Assembly (NCBI GenBank): GCA_025963345.1
Contig: JAOPUS010000420.1
Location: forward strand, 1-6,810
Direction of reading: 5' to 3'
DNA: 6,810 bases
Source of the DNA: Blastococcus sp.
Lineage (GTDB): Bacteria; Actinomycetota; Actinomycetes; Mycobacteriales; Geodermatophilaceae
Shown here: positions 5,337-6,810 of the stretch, piece by piece
Layout: every line of letters starts with the position of its first letter
Numbering within the stretch: the first letter of the stretch is position 1
The notes under the pieces: model-generated
Seen by the model: only the letters and a program-made list of their open reading frames with translations
The model's database searches: none
Told to the model about the DNA's origin: nothing
Program-made: the position numbers and the translations under genes

Positions 5337-5855
5337 CTACCAGCGATCCCAGTGCACGACCTCGTCGAAGGGCCGACGATCCGGCCTGATGATCGGCCGC
5401 AGCGGGCGGTCGGCCGGGTAGCCGAGACCGATCAGGTAGACGGCGAAGTAGCCGTCGGGGAACCCCAGTACGCGCTGCGCCTGCTCTTGGTCGGCCACGG
5501 CCGAGTGGCCGGATCCGATGCCGAGGTCGGCCGCCGTCACCATCATGTTCGCTGTTGCCTGACCGAAGTCGTACTGCAGCCAGTCGCGATGTCGCTCGTC
5601 CTCCGGCTTTCTGCCCACGAGGGCGATGGTCGCCGCTGACTGGGCGATGTGTCGTCCGCCTTGCTCCCAGGCCTTCGCCAGCTCGACGAGCTGCTCGCGG
5701 TCGGACACGACAACGAAGTTCCACGGCTGCCAGTTCGACGACGACGGGGCTCGCCTCCCTGCCTCGAGGATGCGCTCGAGGTCGTCGCGGGCGATCAGCT
5801 GGTCGGTGTACTGGCGCACATTGCGGCGCGCCCGGATGGCATCCCACGTCTCCAT
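5337..5855 (-). CDS. Nitroreductase-family FMN oxidoreductase
   Basis: The 172-residue product matches the nitroreductase fold by eye. It begins METWDAIRARRNVRQY, where the paired Arg (10-11) normally contacts FMN phosphate. APSSSNWQPWNF (36-47) is the canonical P-S-x-x-N-x-Q-P-W flavin-binding segment, and GIGSGHSAV (112-120) and the C-terminal RPDRRPFDEV complete the pattern. Such enzymes are flavin-dependent NAD(P)H oxidoreductases acting on nitroaromatics, quinones or flavins, usually as dimers in the cytoplasm; the substrate cannot be told. Length is on the short side of the family but no core motif is missing. The start is ATG 5855 because family similarity begins there, although the frame stays open upstream to 6170. 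No Shine-Dalgarno is visible, and a promoter-like element 6 nt before the ATG suggests a leaderless mRNA. Confidence 0.88.
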   Translation of the reverse strand: METWDAIRARRNVRQYTDQLIARDDLERILEAGRRAPSSSNWQPWNFVVVSDREQLVELAKAWEQGGRHIAQSAATIALVGRKPEDERHRDWLQYDFGQATANMMVTAADLGIGSGHSAVADQEQAQRVLGFPDGYFAVYLIGLGYPADRPLRPIIRPDRRPFDEVVHWDRW

Positions 5856-5861
5856 GCCAGC

Positions 5862-5890
5862 GTTGTAGCGGCTCTCGAACGTCGTGTCTG
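5862..5890 (-). promoter_or_regulatory. Possible leaderless promoter of the nitroreductase gene
   Basis: On the minus strand CAGACA (5890-5885, four of six matches to TTGACA), a 17-nt spacer and TACAAC (5867-5862) are followed 6 nt later by ATG. Transcription would start at about the start codon, which fits the missing Shine-Dalgarno. Confidence 0.3.
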
Positions 5891-6130
5891 CAGCCCTACG
5901 CCGCTGATCGCCTGTCCGCCGGGCCCAGTGCTCTCCGACAGCGTGCGCCGTGACCGCGTGGTCACCGGGGATCATCCCGACGTCGATGCCGGCGTGCGCG
6001 GCGGCCCGCCCGGTCTGACGGCAGCCTGGTGTCGTAGGCGCCATCCCCGGTCGACCAGGCAGCGCACTCAGCGGGAGACGGAGGGCTCCGGCGGTAGCCT
6101 CGCACCGGGCCGCGAGGCCTCCTGATCTCT
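5891..6130. other. Gene-poor stretch upstream of the nitroreductase gene
   Basis: Between the nitroreductase start and tRNA-Lys there are about 320 bp in which no frame gives a recognisable protein. The minus frame that runs into the nitroreductase is open but has low-complexity, Arg/Ala-rich content with no family resemblance. Visible structure is a 7-bp perfect hairpin GCCTCGC/GCGAGGC (6097-6103 with 6112-6118, 8-nt loop) and the overlapping palindrome GAGGCCTC (6114-6121). No T-tract follows the hairpin. The stretch could be scar sequence or leader DNA; nothing in it supports a gene. Confidence 0.4.
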
Positions 6131-6154
6131 CGTGCGTTGTTTCGTGCGTTGTCT
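6131..6154 (+). repeat. Tandem 12-bp direct repeat before tRNA-Lys
   Basis: Two head-to-tail copies, CGTGCGTTGTTT (6131-6142) and CGTGCGTTGTCT (6143-6154), differ at one base. They end 21 nt before tRNA-Lys. The first copy contains TTGTTT (6137-6142), which with an 18-nt spacer and TTCTCT (6161-6166) could be the tRNA promoter. Repeats beside an integration site may also be binding sites of a lost recombinase or regulator; neither role is proven. Confidence 0.6.
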
Positions 6155-6175
6155 GGAGGGTTCTCTGCACCCACC

Positions 6176-6248
6176 GGGCCTCTAGCTCAATTGGCAGAGC
6201 AGCGGACTTTTAATCCGCGGGTTGAGGGTTCGATCCCCTCGGGGCCCA
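6176..6248 (+). tRNA. tRNA-Lys (anticodon TTT)
   Basis: The 73-nt cloverleaf is complete. Acceptor GGGCCTC pairs with GGGGCCC (one U-G), the D stem is GCTC/GAGC, the anticodon stem GCGGA/TCCGC holds loop CTTTTAA (anticodon TTT), the T arm is GAGGG/CCCTC with loop TTCGATC, and the discriminator is A6248. No exact CCA is encoded. The 3' end abuts a convergent integrase remnant, which marks this tRNA as a former integration target. All arms are intact, so the gene should be functional. Confidence 0.97.
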
Positions 6249-6513
6249 CCCCCGTTGACCTGCGCATTGCCGTCTCGAAGAGCGGGCCGAGACGGTCAGT
6301 CTCGGCGTACTGAAGGAAGGTCGCGACCTCGACGGCGGACCACGGCTGGACCTCGGGACGGGGGCCGTTCAGGGGCGTGACGTTGCTGGCCACGTTGAAG
6401 GGCAGGCGGCGGGTCTTCACCCCATAGCTGAGTGCTGACCTGAGGGTCGCGAGGATGCGGCGGACGGTCACTGGACCGCGGCCCCCGGTCAGCGCGTCGA
6501 CTAAAGGGCGACC
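6249..6513 (-). pseudogene. Internal fragment of a tyrosine integrase, both ends lost
   Basis: About 83 codons on the minus strand, from after the TGA at 6514-6516 to about 6265, match the middle of actinobacterial phage-type tyrosine integrases. TVRRILATLRSALSYGV, RRLPFNVASNV and RPEVQPWSAVEVATFL are the second half of the core-binding domain and the linker, and TDRLGPLFETAM is the start of the catalytic domain. The fragment stops just where the first catalytic Arg (TGLRRGE in relatives) should come, so no catalytic residue remains. The N-terminal roughly 130 residues are also missing; their place is taken by an unrelated small gene. The frame then runs on through the antisense of tRNA-Lys, which is meaningless. 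Orientation, convergent with the tRNA and touching its 3' end, is the usual layout of an element integrated at a tRNA. Not functional. Confidence 0.8.
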
Positions 6514-6529
6514 TCAGGGGGCAGCCAGG

Positions 6530-6697
6530 CTAAGCCTCCGGCGGCGGGTCGGCCAGCAGGCGGACCCTCGCCATCTGCTCCTGGGTCAGCTCGCAGTCCC
6601 TTGTGCAGTCGACTTCGGTCACCGTCTGGTCTGTCCATCCGACAGCCGCCCGGGCACCACAGTTGGGACAACGCTCCCAGGTCACCTGCTCGCTCAT
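6530..6697 (-). CDS. 55-residue zinc-ribbon-like protein, probable mobile-element gene
   Basis: The product has one CPNC pair (residues 10-13) and a second DCTRDC group (about 35-40), together a four-cysteine arrangement that could bind one zinc ion; the rest is polar with an acidic/Pro tail ending PPPEA. I do not recognise the family, but short proteins of this kind are frequent in actinobacterial phages and integrative elements. ATG 6697 is chosen because GGGGG lies about 6 nt upstream and because the ATG overlaps the stop of an open frame entering from the right edge (ATGA). A longer reading from a TTG at 6787 adds 30 residues without the cysteine motif and is less likely. It lies just upstream of the integrase fragment on the same strand, where element genes such as excisionase often sit; no helix-turn-helix is seen, so it is not an obvious excisionase. 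Confidence 0.6.
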   Translation of the reverse strand: MSEQVTWERCPNCGARAAVGWTDQTVTEVDCTRDCELTQEQMARVRLLADPPPEA

Positions 6698-6810
6698 GGC
6701 CGCCCCCGTCGCCGTCGCGCCCGAGACGGCTTCCACAGTGACGTGGTGACGCCTCGGCACGGCCAGGCTACGGAGAGTGGGCCGCAACCGCAGAAGGAAG
6801 CGGCAGGATC
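6694..6810 (-). CDS. Possible 3' end of an upstream gene, overlapping the zinc-ribbon gene
   Basis: On the minus strand one frame is open from the window edge to TGA 6696-6694 (38 residues), which overlaps the next gene's ATG as ATGA. The visible part has three cysteines early (CGCG and PCRG) and ends in a basic RARRRRGRP tail. The ATGA overlap is typical of coupled actinobacterial genes, but the stretch is short, GC-rich and unrecognised, so it may be chance. Confidence 0.2.
   Translation of the reverse strand, partial: DPAASFCGCGPLSVAWPCRGVTTSLWKPSRARRRRGRP

Noticed and set aside
5856..6170. N-terminal extension of about 105 residues on the nitroreductase reading frame
   Set aside because: The extension has no recognisable motifs, is compositionally biased and precedes the point where the family's conserved start (METWDAIR) begins. 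The frame is probably open only because of high GC.
6170..6251. CCCACC on both sides of tRNA-Lys as a target-site duplication
   Set aside because: Six C-rich bases recur easily in this GC-rich DNA, and tyrosine integrases at tRNAs duplicate the tRNA 3' end, not the flanks.
6187..6255. Peptide GPEGIEPSTRGLK at the end of the integrase frame
   Set aside because: This is the antisense translation of tRNA-Lys, a familiar false coding signal.
1..6810. CRISPR array, insertion sequence or complete defence system
   Set aside because: No regularly spaced repeats, transposase motifs or defence-protein motifs were seen on either strand; the only mobile-element trace is the integrase fragment.

Overview
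The window is very GC-rich, with dense convergent and divergent genes, many GTG starts, weak Shine-Dalgarno sequences and possible leaderless promoters. It looks like chromosomal DNA of a high-GC actinomycete. From recollection of similar proteins, the Geodermatophilaceae (Blastococcus, Modestobacter, Geodermatophilus) are a plausible family. That placement is inference and rests on no search.

Left part (1-1372). The C-terminus of a probable glycosyltransferase runs into a minus-strand tRNA cluster read Glu(TTC)-Asp(GTC)-Phe(GAA). Divergent from the cluster is a lipoprotein with an AMIN-like domain. Its stop codon and that of the next, convergent gene lie in the two arms of one perfect hairpin.

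Middle (1369-4943). Three minus-strand genes form an apparent operon, in transcription order: a GtrA-family four-helix membrane protein, a three-helix calcineurin-like metallophosphoesterase starting 1 nt after the GtrA stop, and a small five-cysteine lipoprotein. By the positive-inside rule the phosphoesterase domain faces outward, so all three products belong to the cell envelope. Divergent from the operon is a membrane protein that joins a DUF2231 domain to a C-terminal Rieske [2Fe-2S] domain with all four ligands. A 10-bp GC-rich hairpin follows it.

Right part (4944-6810). A 32-codon single-helix membrane protein converges on an FMN-dependent nitroreductase-family gene. About 320 bp without a convincing gene follow, ending in a tandem 12-bp repeat just upstream of tRNA-Lys(TTT). 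Directly after the tRNA, on the opposite strand, is an internal fragment (about 83 codons) of a tyrosine integrase with both ends missing, then a 55-aa protein with a zinc-ribbon-like cysteine pattern. This reads as the decayed edge of an element that once integrated at tRNA-Lys.

I found no CRISPR array, intact transposon, complete defence system or clearly new multi-gene system. The best leads are the tRNA-Lys integration scar, the envelope-facing phosphoesterase operon and the conserved-looking 32-aa membrane protein.
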